A DNA stretch of 64,000 nt, from NCBI GenBank assembly GCA_017514785.1, contig JAFWIO010000076.1, positions 62,001 through 126,000 of the forward strand, given 5' to 3'. How positions within the stretch are numbered: the stretch's first letter is position 1; every line of letters starts with the position of its first letter. This document shows, piece after piece, positions 55,601-63,624 of the stretch. Made by a program: the position numbers and the translations under genes. Below the pieces are notes generated by a model that made no database searches, was not told where the DNA came from, and was given only the letters and a program-made list of their open reading frames with translations. Source of the DNA: Eubacterium sp. (lineage in GTDB: Bacteria > Bacillota > Clostridia > Lachnospirales > Lachnospiraceae).

Positions 55601-56230
55601 CGACGATTGAGCGGAGAGTTTACAGATGATGACGCAGAAAACTTAATTCAAGATAGAAGTGCGAAGAGTAAGCCGAACTTTGTTGAGCAAGATAAAGATA
55701 CAGGATTAACAGGTGCAGATTTAGGTAATGCTTATCATAAAGTTTTTGAACTATTAGATTATTCTAAGGATATGACTGATAAAAATGTAGTCAAAGAATT
55801 CTTAGATCAGTTAGTGAGTGAAAACAAATTGACAGAAGAGGAGAGAACTTCCGTCAAAGAAGATAAAGTAATAGAGTTTACCACAAGTGGTATTGGAAAG
55901 CGCATGAAAGCAGCTTTCGATAGAAACGAACTTTACCGCGAGCGCAAGTTCTTGCTACAGGTGGATGGCGACTTTATAGAAAAAGTTCAAGGCATTGAGA
56001 CTGATGAGACTATGATTGTTCAAGGTATCATAGATGCTTGCTTTGTGGAAGACGGAAAGTATGTAATTGTGGATTACAAAACTGACAAAGTCGATAAAAA
56101 AGAAACACTCGTTGAAGAGTATAAAAATCAGTTAAATGTTTATGAAAAAGCAGTGAATCAAATAACAAATGCAGAAGTAGCTGAAAAAATTATTTACTCA
56201 GTTGAGTTAGGAGAGGAAGCGACAGTATGA
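52610..56230 (+). CDS. addA: AddA subunit of the AddAB helicase-nuclease
   Basis: 1206 residues from ATG 52610, with GGAG at 52600 as ribosome site (ATG 52598 would add MEKK). UvrD-type 3'-5' helicase: Walker A AAGAGSGKTAVLVERI, motif II IDEYQDSN, motif III VGDIKQSIYRFRSAEP, motif VI LLYVAMTRAKEKL; C-terminal nuclease with VDYKTDKVD (about 1160). Acts with AddB on broken DNA ends. The stop overlaps the next gene (ATGA). Confidence 0.96.
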   Translation: MTQIPWTKDQEKVINTSGKDILVAAGAGSGKTAVLVERIIKKVTDPNHPVDIDRFLIVTFTKAAAAQMREKIREKLYTLSYKNPKDENLKRQLSLVHTANISTIDSFAKKVVSANFEKLDIDPNFRLMEKEESDLLLEDYIEETVDEMFEEDNQDFMNAMSQLAKGDVSTDVVRKVSLIVNKAKNQEYPLKWLADAIDRNYCETEDDFNQKEFVKRFVAQFEKYKEFSDDLWTALNDVEENETPTEIMQEIIDKTNSILTKLEAASTYNEYRDAIISYGLQKTVTQTKGYFVDLKEHHNKLLTYIRSFVGTNGKPKYFPSVEDAMEDVNKSQKTANVLLEIAIKSFEKCMNEKKRICAYDFSDIAHFAIDVLCEPGEDGPTASDTAKKMAEGFEEILIDEYQDSNYIQEYMLFALSKGQGINNVFMVGDIKQSIYRFRSAEPKIFLEKLNNFEEENDEHTRIILGKNFRSRPEVIKFTNFIFEEIMIKDVGGINYSDGQKLVQGAENYNESLNNGKEDNKAEIICVPSQDGLSRHEVEANIIARKILNMMDEKTGLKITDEKANKRSLRYNDIVILTRSPKTVVDTYLRVLEEYGIPVYGEKRDGFYESTEIKCILDFLSVIDNPMQDIPLAGVMTSAFYHFDESELGYIRLVQPKDAMYHAVQKYAEEGTDQKLKDKVNAFLESLEDYRDKVKYMSVYEFINYFLDSSRFDLYIRSLPAGAKRILNVDMLKEIAYKYENSSYRSLFNFVRYVNKSIDNDKQIGEASNVHEDDNVVRITSIHQSKGLEYPVVILSNVAPGGRGGSKENNYLVNSDGDIGLDSLDTENKTKTDTLLERYIVETEDEQEKAEELRLLYVAMTRAKEKLVITAIKLAKKIEKKDFKPINNANKKGSILATTDFYQMIAPVLGTEIYDEVPDLIDAESEPNDVDKEFYRVEMYPTIESYPFVGLVEDESMDDLKLKSDEEITNKIIENFEYKYDYRKEAKLRAKMSVTEIKRRLSGEFTDDDAENLIQDRSAKSKPNFVEQDKDTGLTGADLGNAYHKVFELLDYSKDMTDKNVVKEFLDQLVSENKLTEEERTSVKEDKVIEFTTSGIGKRMKAAFDRNELYRERKFLLQVDGDFIEKVQGIETDETMIVQGIIDACFVEDGKYVIVDYKTDKVDKKETLVEEYKNQLNVYEKAVNQITNAEVAEKIIYSVELGEEATV

Positions 56231-57240
56231 TATTTCCAAAAAACATAGAAAAAGGTGACATCATAGGAGTGTGTGCTCCATCAGGTGGTGTTACAGAAGA
56301 TATCAAAATAAAGCGAACAAAGAATGGTGCACTCAATCTTAGAAACGCAGGATATGAAGTGGCGTTCTCTGATAGTGTGTTTAAAGCAGATGAAAGAGGA
56401 GTGAGCGCTAGCGGAAAGCAACGCGCTGATGAGTTCAATGCATTTATAAAGAATGATAAGGTGAGTGCAATCGTTTCTGCCGGAGGCGGAGACTTCTTAT
56501 TTGAGATGCTAGAGTATGTTGATTGGGATGCCTTAAAGAATAATCCTAAATGGTTCCAGGGTTATTCTGATAATATGACTTTGCTTTATCCAATCGTTAC
56601 AAAATGCGACATAGCAGCTATTTATGGTTGTGGTATTAGAGAGTTTGGAATGCAGCCTTGGGAGAAATGCGTAAAAGATTCTCTAGGTGTTTTAGATGGT
56701 AGTGTAGAAAAGTTAGAATCTTATGATTTTCATGAGACAGAAAGACACGAATATGAGACTGGCTTGGAAGGATATTTTAATGATCAAGAAACTATATGGG
56801 TAAACGGAAAAGATGAAGAAAAAGTTGAGATGTCAGGAAGACTGCTAGGCGGTTGTCTTGATGTTTTGGTATTCCTTATTGGCACAAAGTATGATGGCAC
56901 AAAGGACTTCATCCAAAAGTACGCAGATGATGGAATCGTATGGGCTTTGGAGAGCTTTGCTATGGCTGATGTGGATATGGTTACACATCTATGGCAGATG
57001 AAAGAACTAGGCTATTTTGAAAATGCCAAGGGTTTTGTCTTTGGTAGACCATGTATGTATGATCACTGGACTTATGATGAGTATAAAGATGCTGTCATGT
57101 CTATTCTAGGAGATTTGAATGTGCCAGTGGTCTTTGACGCTGACTTAGGTCATATGGGTCCACAGTTCCCTTGGGTTATGGGTGCAAAGGCTAAGGTGAC
57201 ATCCGAGGCCGGCAAAGGAACATTAGAATACATATACTAA
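56227..57240 (+). CDS. S66-family peptidase (MccF / LD-carboxypeptidase-like)
   Basis: 337 residues. Serine peptidase of family S66: nucleophile Ser114 in FQGYSDNMT, Glu in WALESFAMADVD and His in DADLGHMGPQFPWVMG. The overall length and GYSDN motif resemble the MccF branch (microcin C self-immunity and related cytosolic carboxypeptidases) somewhat more than classical muropeptide LdcA. Translationally coupled to addA through ATGA. Substrate not deducible. Confidence 0.88.
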   Translation: MIFPKNIEKGDIIGVCAPSGGVTEDIKIKRTKNGALNLRNAGYEVAFSDSVFKADERGVSASGKQRADEFNAFIKNDKVSAIVSAGGGDFLFEMLEYVDWDALKNNPKWFQGYSDNMTLLYPIVTKCDIAAIYGCGIREFGMQPWEKCVKDSLGVLDGSVEKLESYDFHETERHEYETGLEGYFNDQETIWVNGKDEEKVEMSGRLLGGCLDVLVFLIGTKYDGTKDFIQKYADDGIVWALESFAMADVDMVTHLWQMKELGYFENAKGFVFGRPCMYDHWTYDEYKDAVMSILGDLNVPVVFDADLGHMGPQFPWVMGAKAKVTSEAGKGTLEYIY

Positions 57241-57244
57241 TTTA

Positions 57245-57273
57245 TTGAATACAATTAAAAATTATATTAAAAT
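57245..57273 (+). promoter_or_regulatory. Predicted promoter of the first two-component system
   Basis: -35 TTGAAT (57245-57250), 17-bp spacer, -10 TAAAAT (57268-57273). Confidence 0.6.
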
Positions 57274-57314
57274 AATAATGATAGAGTGAACGGAATAAAA
57301 ATGTGGAGGTTGTT

Positions 57315-58016
57315 ATGAGCAAAACCATATTAATAGTGGAAGATAACGATAAGCTTAGAAAAACAGTCAAAGAGTTTTTGGAGTTTAATGATTATCTAGT
57401 TTTAGAAGCAGTGGACGGCGAAGAAGGTGTCGCTCAGTTCGAAGAGTATATTGAAGACATCGATTTAGTCCTTCTTGACATCATGCTACCTGGTATTGAT
57501 GGTCAAGAAGTATTGAAGAAGATTCGCGAAGTATCCAATGTTCCAATTATTATGATGACTGCTAAGTCAGGAGATGTTGAGCAAATCAAGAGCTTTAGCA
57601 ACGGAGTGGATGACTATATTAAGAAACCATTCCAACTAATGGTATTGAAAGCTCGTATTGATGCTATTTTTAAACGTGCATCACATATTCCAACAGGACA
57701 TATCGAAGAAAAGATGGAACCTATTGAGGCAGGAAAACTTAGATTGGATGTCACATCTAGAAAGGCATACATTGATGATAAGCTAATGCCAACTACTCCA
57801 AAGGAATTTGATATTCTAGTTTACTTGGCAGAGAATGAGAGTGTGGCACTCAAACGTGAACAGATTTTGGATGCTGTTTGGGGACAGGATTACGATGGAA
57901 CATTTAGAACTGTCGATACGGTTATCAAACAGATTAGAAATAAGATGGGCAAGAAATGTCCATACATTAGATCAATTTACGGCGTAGGCTATATATTTGA
58001 GGTAAATGATGATTAA
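57315..58016 (+). CDS. OmpR/PhoB-family response regulator (system 1)
   Basis: 233 residues. Receiver domain with VEDND acidic pair, phospho-acceptor Asp55 in LLDIMLPG, Thr in MMTAKS and Lys in KKPF; C-terminal winged helix from about residue 135 (TPKEFDILVYLAENE, RTVDTVIKQIRNKMG). Start ATG 57315 follows GGAGG. Its last bases overlap the sensor kinase gene. The signal is unknown. Confidence 0.95.
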   Translation: MSKTILIVEDNDKLRKTVKEFLEFNDYLVLEAVDGEEGVAQFEEYIEDIDLVLLDIMLPGIDGQEVLKKIREVSNVPIIMMTAKSGDVEQIKSFSNGVDDYIKKPFQLMVLKARIDAIFKRASHIPTGHIEEKMEPIEAGKLRLDVTSRKAYIDDKLMPTTPKEFDILVYLAENESVALKREQILDAVWGQDYDGTFRTVDTVIKQIRNKMGKKCPYIRSIYGVGYIFEVNDD

Positions 58017-59442
58017 AACTATTAGGGGACGAATGGTCATACTGATGACACTAACTATCTTAGTGTTAACTGTGGCCATTTTTTCTGTTTTTGCATTGTT
58101 TGCAGATGACTATTATTACTCAAGAAAAAAGGGAATGATTTCAGATGCATACAAGAAGTTGCAGGAAACAGATGTACTTAACTTGAATAACGACAACAAA
58201 GCTATTTCACAATATGAAGATGAGCGAATCACCTTTATTATTTGTAATAGTAGTTTTGAGCGTGTCTATGTTACGAAGATGGAGAAAAAACCTATAGATG
58301 CGCAGACTCGCATTGCTAACGACATCGTTGCAAATATGAGATCGTTTTCATATAAATACAAGAGCAAAGAGACAAACAAAAGAATTATTGGATACGGTAA
58401 AAAGCTCCAGGATGATGAAGATTACTACATCTACATTTACGAGAGTAAAGAGGCGACAAGCATATTCTTTAATTACTATAGATGGTTCTTCTTTATAGTA
58501 GGTGCATTTGTCTTAATTGCAGGAATCCTAATTTCGCTTTATATTGCTAGTCGTTTGACGCGTCCTATCAGAAAGATAGAGCAGGCTGCTAGTAATGCTG
58601 TTGATAGTGGATACTCACTTAATGTCGAGACTAAACATGATTTTAAAGAAGTGGATTCTTTGGCGAACAGTATAAATAAGATGCTTACACAAATCAGAAC
58701 TCAAATGACTGATTTGCAGGATGAACTTAGTAATCAAACATTAGCCGAGGAAGAGAGACGTGTGTTTATAAATAATATTTCTCACGAGCTTAAAACTCCT
58801 TTGGCGGTCATTTCTAGTCAGATTGAGATGCTTGATTTGATTGACGATGAGGAGAAGAGAAAAGAATACATCAAATCTATCACTGAAGAGACTGACAGAA
58901 TGACTGATATGATCAATGACATGATAGTGATGTACGCGACAAAGAGTAATGAGAAGGAGTTCTCTATTGAGGAAGCTGATGTGGCTGAAATAGTTTGCGA
59001 CACACTTGGCAACTACGAAGAATTATTTGTCGAGAAAAATATTGAGCTAGAACAAGACTACGACGAAGACTGTATCGCTAGAATCAATACTAGATATATT
59101 TCACAGGCTGTCAGCAACTATATTTCAAATGCTATCAAGCACTGCCAAGAACCAGGTAAGATTACAGTCAAGGTTAATAATAATACTGATAGTATCCGAG
59201 TGGAAGTTGGAAACAATGGTGATCATGTGCCAGATAAATACAAAGATAAGATTTGGGATATGTTCTACTCGAAGGATGACAAGAATAAAAAGAACAAGAT
59301 GAAGAGTAGTGGAATAGGCCTATCTATTGTTAAAAGTGTTATGGAAGTTCACAATGGTGATTATGGATTTGAAAATGTGGACGATGGTGTAGTTTTTTGG
59401 ATGGATATTCCTAAAAACCTAAACGAATACACTAACGAATAA
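58009..59442 (+). CDS. Sensor histidine kinase (system 1)
   Basis: 477 residues. Membrane helices at about 9-31 and 160-181 enclose an extracellular sensor region of about 130 residues; HAMP domain, coiled-coil linker, dimerisation domain with His259 in NNISHELKTPL, and HATPase with NYISNAIKHC and SSGIGLSIVKSVM. Start ATG 58009 (GAGG 6 bases upstream) preferred over ATG 58006. Partner of the response regulator it overlaps. Confidence 0.94.
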   Translation: MIKTIRGRMVILMTLTILVLTVAIFSVFALFADDYYYSRKKGMISDAYKKLQETDVLNLNNDNKAISQYEDERITFIICNSSFERVYVTKMEKKPIDAQTRIANDIVANMRSFSYKYKSKETNKRIIGYGKKLQDDEDYYIYIYESKEATSIFFNYYRWFFFIVGAFVLIAGILISLYIASRLTRPIRKIEQAASNAVDSGYSLNVETKHDFKEVDSLANSINKMLTQIRTQMTDLQDELSNQTLAEEERRVFINNISHELKTPLAVISSQIEMLDLIDDEEKRKEYIKSITEETDRMTDMINDMIVMYATKSNEKEFSIEEADVAEIVCDTLGNYEELFVEKNIELEQDYDEDCIARINTRYISQAVSNYISNAIKHCQEPGKITVKVNNNTDSIRVEVGNNGDHVPDKYKDKIWDMFYSKDDKNKKNKMKSSGIGLSIVKSVMEVHNGDYGFENVDDGVVFWMDIPKNLNEYTNE

Positions 59443-59468
59443 AAATTGAAGAAATAATGAAAAACAAC

Positions 59469-59510
59469 TTGACCTATACTAACTATCGCGTTAGTATAGG
59501 TCTTGCATTT
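59469..59510 (+). promoter_or_regulatory. Inverted repeat overlapping a predicted ssrA promoter (also a possible terminator)
   Basis: Perfect 13-bp arms (59471-59483 with 59490-59502). TTGACC (59469-59474), 17-bp spacer and TAGTAT (59492-59497) inside it read as a sigma-A promoter 30-40 bases before mature tmRNA. The following TTGCATTTT is a poor T-run, so termination of the upstream transcript is less certain. Confidence 0.5.
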
Positions 59511-59534
59511 TGATAATTACATATCAACCAGTAA

Positions 59535-59879
59535 GGGCTAGTACTGGTTTCGACAGGGATTTGGAAACTGGGGAAGCGAGTCGTATGGGATGCGTTAAAT
59601 GCCAATTTTAAATTTAAACGCTGATAAAAAATTAGCAATCGCTGCGTAATTTATTCGTAGCAATCTGACTTTAATGCACCTACACTTTAATTTCAGGTTT
59701 TATGATTATGTAGGAAACGACGGATGCTTTCGCTTCAAAGCATTTGGGCGTATCTAGAAGCTACCTATTTCACTTGGGTGTCTATCTCCGTTTGAATTAG
59801 GGAATTTTAATGATAGACTACACTCGTAGAAGCACAGCGGAAGAATTTTTGGACGCGAGTTCGACTCTCGCCTAGTCCA
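59535..59879 (+). ncRNA. ssrA: Transfer-messenger RNA
   Basis: Rescues stalled ribosomes. The tRNA-like ends pair: GGGCTAG (59535-59541) with CTAGTCC (59872-59878), with the T arm GCGAGTTCGACTCTCGC just before and ACTGGTTTCGACAGGG after the 5' arm, both hallmark tmRNA segments. CCA is not encoded (ACTA follows), so it must be added. The messenger part gives a tag ending ADKKLAIAA then TAA (codons 59620-59649). Fills most of the otherwise gene-free 59443-60003 interval. Confidence 0.95.
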
Positions 59880-59881
59880 CT

Positions 59882-59916
59882 AAAATAAGCACATCATTAT
59901 AGATGTGCTTATTTTT
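59882..59916 (+). terminator. Terminator after ssrA
   Basis: 14-bp perfect stem (59882-59895 with 59902-59915), ATTATA loop, T-run. Confidence 0.92.
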
Positions 59917-59936
59917 ATGTTATAATTTAGTAGTTA

Positions 59937-59955
59937 GTGTTCATATAATGAACAC
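59937..59955. promoter_or_regulatory. Palindrome centred on the -10 box before system 2
   Basis: GTGTTCAT-ATA-ATGAACAC, perfect 8-base arms; a consensus TATAAT (59944-59949) lies in its centre. Operator candidate for the response regulator operon that begins at 60004. Confidence 0.55.
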
Positions 59956-60003
59956 AATTTTAGAAGATAATATCTACTAGATAAACATACGGAGGATAAA
60001 ACT

Positions 60004-60678
60004 ATGGCAGATTTAAAAATCTTAGTAGTAGATGATGAAGCTAGAATGAGAAAGCTAGTGAAAGACTTTCTCACACGTGAAAATTACATAGTGAAAGAAG
60101 CGGCCGATGGAGAAGAGGCTATTGATATATTCTTTGAGGATAACGATATTGATTTAGTTATCCTTGATGTTATGATGCCAAAAATGGATGGTTGGGAAGT
60201 GTGCAAGGAGATTAGACAGTTCTCTAAAGTTCCTATCATTATGCTCACCGCCAAAGGCGAAGAGAGCGACGAATTACTTGGCTTTGATCTAGGTGTTGAT
60301 GAGTACATCTCAAAACCATTTAGTCCAAAGATTTTGGTTGCTAGAGTTAATGCAATCCTTAGAAGAACAAACAACCTTGACGAAAATGAAACAATGACAG
60401 CTGGAGATATAGAAGTAAACCAAGCTGCTCATACAGTTAAGGTTAAGGGCAAATCTATTGAACTAAGTTTCAAGGAGTTTGAACTATTAGAATACTTTAT
60501 TAAGAATAAAGGTATCGCATTATCTCGTGAGAATATTCTAAACAACGTTTGGAATTACGATTACTTTGGCGATGCCAGAACTATCGATACACACGTTAAA
60601 AAGCTCCGCGCGAAATTAGGTGATTGTGGAGATTATATCCAGACTATTTGGGGAATGGGGTATAAATTTGAAGTCTAA
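60004..60678 (+). CDS. OmpR/PhoB-family response regulator (system 2)
   Basis: 224 residues. Receiver with VDDEARMRK, Asp55 in ILDVMMPK, MLTAKG and SKPFSPK; winged helix from about residue 128 (LSFKEFELLEYFIKNKG, RTIDTHVKKLRAKLG, WGMGYKFEV). ACGGAGG ribosome site. Related to but clearly distinct from the regulator of system 1. The kinase gene overlaps its 3' end by 11 bases. Confidence 0.95.
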   Translation: MADLKILVVDDEARMRKLVKDFLTRENYIVKEAADGEEAIDIFFEDNDIDLVILDVMMPKMDGWEVCKEIRQFSKVPIIMLTAKGEESDELLGFDLGVDEYISKPFSPKILVARVNAILRRTNNLDENETMTAGDIEVNQAAHTVKVKGKSIELSFKEFELLEYFIKNKGIALSRENILNNVWNYDYFGDARTIDTHVKKLRAKLGDCGDYIQTIWGMGYKFEV

Positions 60679-62188
60679 AGAAAACCGTAAAGCGAATAGA
60701 ACTGTCCCTTTGACGCACTCAATTTCGTACAAGATGACAATACTTATAGTGGCAGTTATGCTTTTGTCTGTGATTTTCGCAGGCGTTTTTGGCTCGCTCT
60801 TTTTGGAGAAATACTACACAAAACAAAAGCAGTCAGCAGTAAAAAAAGTGTACGAGGCTTTTGATGATGTGGTAAAGACTGACGCGGCTATAAATGAATC
60901 GACAGATCTAATTAAACTAAACAGTATCTTAGAAAAAACCGGAGCAAGTGCCATCGTGATAGATAACAGCGGAACAGTACTGTTTACATATGGTTCTGAA
61001 GTTCCTCTTCGTCAAAGATGGAGAGATTTGGTCTTTGGCTTTGGCGACAACAAGATGTTTAAATCTACTGTAGTTGAGAAGAATGATAACTACAGTCTTT
61101 TGTATACTGTAGATTCATCCAACAATAATTATCATTACGAGCTAGTCTCTAGCCTTTCTAATGACAGCGATTTGGTTGTGCGCCTATCGGTCGAGAACTT
61201 CAAAGAAAGTTTAAGTATTACCAATCATTTTTATGCAGGACTTGCTATAGCTCTTATTATTGTAATTACAATTCTAATGATTATTTTGACTAGAAAATAT
61301 ACAATTCCTATGCTTCAACTTGCAGCCATTTCTAAGAAGATGTCAGAACTAGATTTTGATGTTAAGTACGAGGGACATCATAATGATGAGCTTGGAGTTT
61401 TGGGCGATAGCATGAATGAGATGTCTGAAAAGTTAGAGAGCACTATCACAGAACTTAAAACTGCAAACTTAGAATTAGAAAAAGACATCAAGCAGAAAGA
61501 AGAAGTGGATGAGTTAAGAAAAGAATTTATCTCAAATGTTTCTCACGAACTAAAGACACCAATTGCGCTTATTCAAGGGTATGCTGAAGGTTTGTCGGAT
61601 GGAATTAATGATAATCCAGAAGACATTAAATACTACAGTGATGTGATAGTGGATGAGTCAAACAAACTAAACAAGATGGTTCAGAAACTAATGACTTTAA
61701 ATCAGATTGAATTTGGCAGCGTTAATCTTAACATAGAACGTTTTGATATAGTTGAAGTGATAAACACATTGATTTCTCGCAGACAGATTTTGTCGGAGAA
61801 AGATAATATTAAGATAGAAGTGGTTGCACCTGATAAGCAATTTGTCTGGGGCGACGAATTCTACATAGAAGAAGTCATTACAAACTACTTAAACAATGCT
61901 GTTAACCATGTCGATGATAAGCACATCATTAAGGTGCAAGTGACTGAAAATAATGGTATAGTAAGAGTGTCGGTTTTCAACTCAGGAAAGCCTATTCCAG
62001 AGGATGAACTAGAGAAAATCTGGGTAAAATTTTATAAAGTTGATAAAGCAAGAACCCGCGAATACGGTGGAAGTGGTATTGGTCTTTCAATAGTCAAAGC
62101 CATTATAGACAACCACGACAAAGAATGTGGCGTGATAAACCATACAGACGGCGTAGAATTTTGGTTCGAGCTTGATGCAAATAATTAG
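60668..62188 (+). CDS. Sensor histidine kinase (system 2)
   Basis: 506 residues from TTG 60668, the start that fits GGGG at 60657-60660; the longer frame to 60620 lies deep in the regulator gene. Helices at about 23-46 and 194-214, extracellular sensor between them, HAMP (about 215-270), His293 in ISNVSHELKTPIALIQGYAEG, HATPase with NYLNNAVNHV, WVKFYKVDKARTREYGGSGIGLSIVKAII. The motif set is that of PhoR/VanS-type kinases. Confidence 0.92.
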   Translation: MKSKENRKANRTVPLTHSISYKMTILIVAVMLLSVIFAGVFGSLFLEKYYTKQKQSAVKKVYEAFDDVVKTDAAINESTDLIKLNSILEKTGASAIVIDNSGTVLFTYGSEVPLRQRWRDLVFGFGDNKMFKSTVVEKNDNYSLLYTVDSSNNNYHYELVSSLSNDSDLVVRLSVENFKESLSITNHFYAGLAIALIIVITILMIILTRKYTIPMLQLAAISKKMSELDFDVKYEGHHNDELGVLGDSMNEMSEKLESTITELKTANLELEKDIKQKEEVDELRKEFISNVSHELKTPIALIQGYAEGLSDGINDNPEDIKYYSDVIVDESNKLNKMVQKLMTLNQIEFGSVNLNIERFDIVEVINTLISRRQILSEKDNIKIEVVAPDKQFVWGDEFYIEEVITNYLNNAVNHVDDKHIIKVQVTENNGIVRVSVFNSGKPIPEDELEKIWVKFYKVDKARTREYGGSGIGLSIVKAIIDNHDKECGVINHTDGVEFWFELDANN

Positions 62189-62197
62189 AGGAAAATT

Positions 62198-62803
62198 ATG
62201 ATAGCAATTATTGATTATGATGCAGGAAATATTCATAGTGTAAAAAATGCCTTCGATTTTATTGGCGAGGAAACTGTGACCACTAGAGATCCAAATGAGA
62301 TTTTGGCCGCAGACAAAATTGTTTTGCCAGGAGTCGGAGCTTTTGGCGATGCTATGGATAAGTTAAAAGAATATAAACTAGTGAATACTATCTACGATGT
62401 GGTCGAAAGTAAGAAACCTATGCTTGCTATTTGTCTAGGTCTTCAGCTTTTGTTTGAGGAAAGCGAAGAATCTCCTGGAAAGACAGGTCTAGGAATAGTG
62501 CAAGGTGAAGTTTTGCATATCCCAGATCAAGTAGGTTTTAAAATTCCACACATCGGTTGGAATTCGCTGGATCTTTCGAATGATGGAAGATTATTTAAGG
62601 GAATGGAAAACCCTTATGTTTATTTCGTCCATTCTTATTATGCCAAGGCAAAGGATGATGCGGTAGTTACAGCATCTACTGATTACATTACGCAGATGCA
62701 CACATCTATTGAGCAAGACAATATTTTTGCTTGCCAATTCCATCCAGAGAAGAGTGGCGATGTAGGAATTCAAATACTTAAGAATTTTGTTGAAATAGAT
62801 TAG
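62198..62803 (+). CDS. hisH: Imidazole glycerol phosphate synthase, glutaminase subunit
   Basis: Class I glutamine amidotransferase that delivers ammonia to His[10 protein letters not shown] oxyanion region, catalytic Cys in [11 protein letters not shown], and His/Glu in CQFHPEKSG. 201 residues. hisF follows after 8 bases. The gene lies 9 bases after the kinase of system 2, so it may share that transcript. No other his genes are in the window. Confidence 0.96.
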   Translation: MIAIIDYDAGNIHSVKNAFDFIGEETVTTRDPNEILAADKIVLPGVGAFGDAMDKLKEYKLVNTIYDVVESKKPMLAICLGLQLLFEESEESPGKTGLGIVQGEVLHIPDQVGFKIPHIGWNSLDLSNDGRLFKGMENPYVYFVHSYYAKAKDDAVVTASTDYITQMHTSIEQDNIFACQFHPEKSGDVGIQILKNFVEID

Positions 62804-62811
62804 GAGATAAA

Positions 62812-63624
62812 ATGTTTACGAAAAGAATTATCCCATGTTTGGATATAGATGATAACAGAGTGGTGAAGGGCACTAACTTTGTCGATCTCAAAGACGCTGG
62901 TGATCCAGTGGAGGTGGCAAAGGTTTACAATGCTGCCGGCGCAGATGAATTGGTATTTTTGGATATCACAGCTTCATCTGACCACAGAGACACAGTGGTA
63001 GATTTAGTTCGCCGCGTAGCAGAGCAAGTTTTCATTCCATTTACCGTGGGTGGAGGAATTAGAACTGTAGATGACTTTAGAGAAGTCTTAAGAAACGGTG
63101 CTGATAAAGTAGCAATCAATTCAGCTGCTATTGAAAATCCAGATTTGATTAGCGATGCTGCTAAGAAGTTTGGAAGTCAGTGCGTTGTAGTTGCGATTGA
63201 TGCCAAAAGAAACGAAGACGGTGAAACTTGGAACATTTATAAATATGGCGGAAGAGTGGACACTGGTATAGATGCGGTAGAGTGGGCTGTTCGTGCAGAG
63301 GACTTGGGCGCAGGTGAAATCCTTCTTACAAGTATGGACTGCGACGGAGTGAAAGACGGTTACGACATTGAACTAACTCGCGAGATTTCAGAAGCAGTTA
63401 GTATTCCAGTAATTGCATCTGGTGGCGCAGGGAACAAAGAACACTTTTATGATGCGCTAACTACTGGTGGAGCAGATGCGGCGCTTGCAGCTTCACTATT
63501 TCACTTTAAAGAGTTAGAGATAAGTGATGTGAAAGATTTTCTAGCCAGCAAAGGTGTTCCGGTAAGAATAGTTAAAGACGGTGTACAAGATTACATTGAT
63601 TCTTCAGCAGGAATTAAAAAGTAA
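62812..63624 (+). CDS. hisF: Imidazole glycerol phosphate synthase, cyclase subunit
   Basis: TIM barrel that forms IGP and AICAR from PRFAR. Catalytic Asp in [15 protein letters not shown] and in VVAIDAKRN; phosphate sites VGGGIRT and [22 protein letters not shown]. 270 residues, some 15-18 longer than common HisF owing to a C-terminal extension ([22 protein letters not shown]). Its TAA shares one base with the start of the next gene. Confidence 0.96.
   Translation: MFTKRIIPCLDIDDNRVVKGTNFVDLKDAGDPVEVAKVYNAAGADELVFLDITASSDHRDTVVDLVRRVAEQVFIPFTVGGGIRTVDDFREVLRNGADKVAINSAAIENPDLISDAAKKFGSQCVVVAIDAKRNEDGETWNIYKYGGRVDTGIDAVEWAVRAEDLGAGEILLTSMDCDGVKDGYDIELTREISEAVSIPVIASGGAGNKEHFYDALTTGGADAALAASLFHFKELEISDVKDFLASKGVPVRIVKDGVQDYIDSSAGIKK

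Noticed and set aside
59611..59628. Alternative tmRNA tag frame starting at the GCC of 59601 (ANFKFKR)
   Set aside because: It ends at TGA without the hydrophobic Ala-Ala end needed for proteolysis; the LAIAA frame fits far better.
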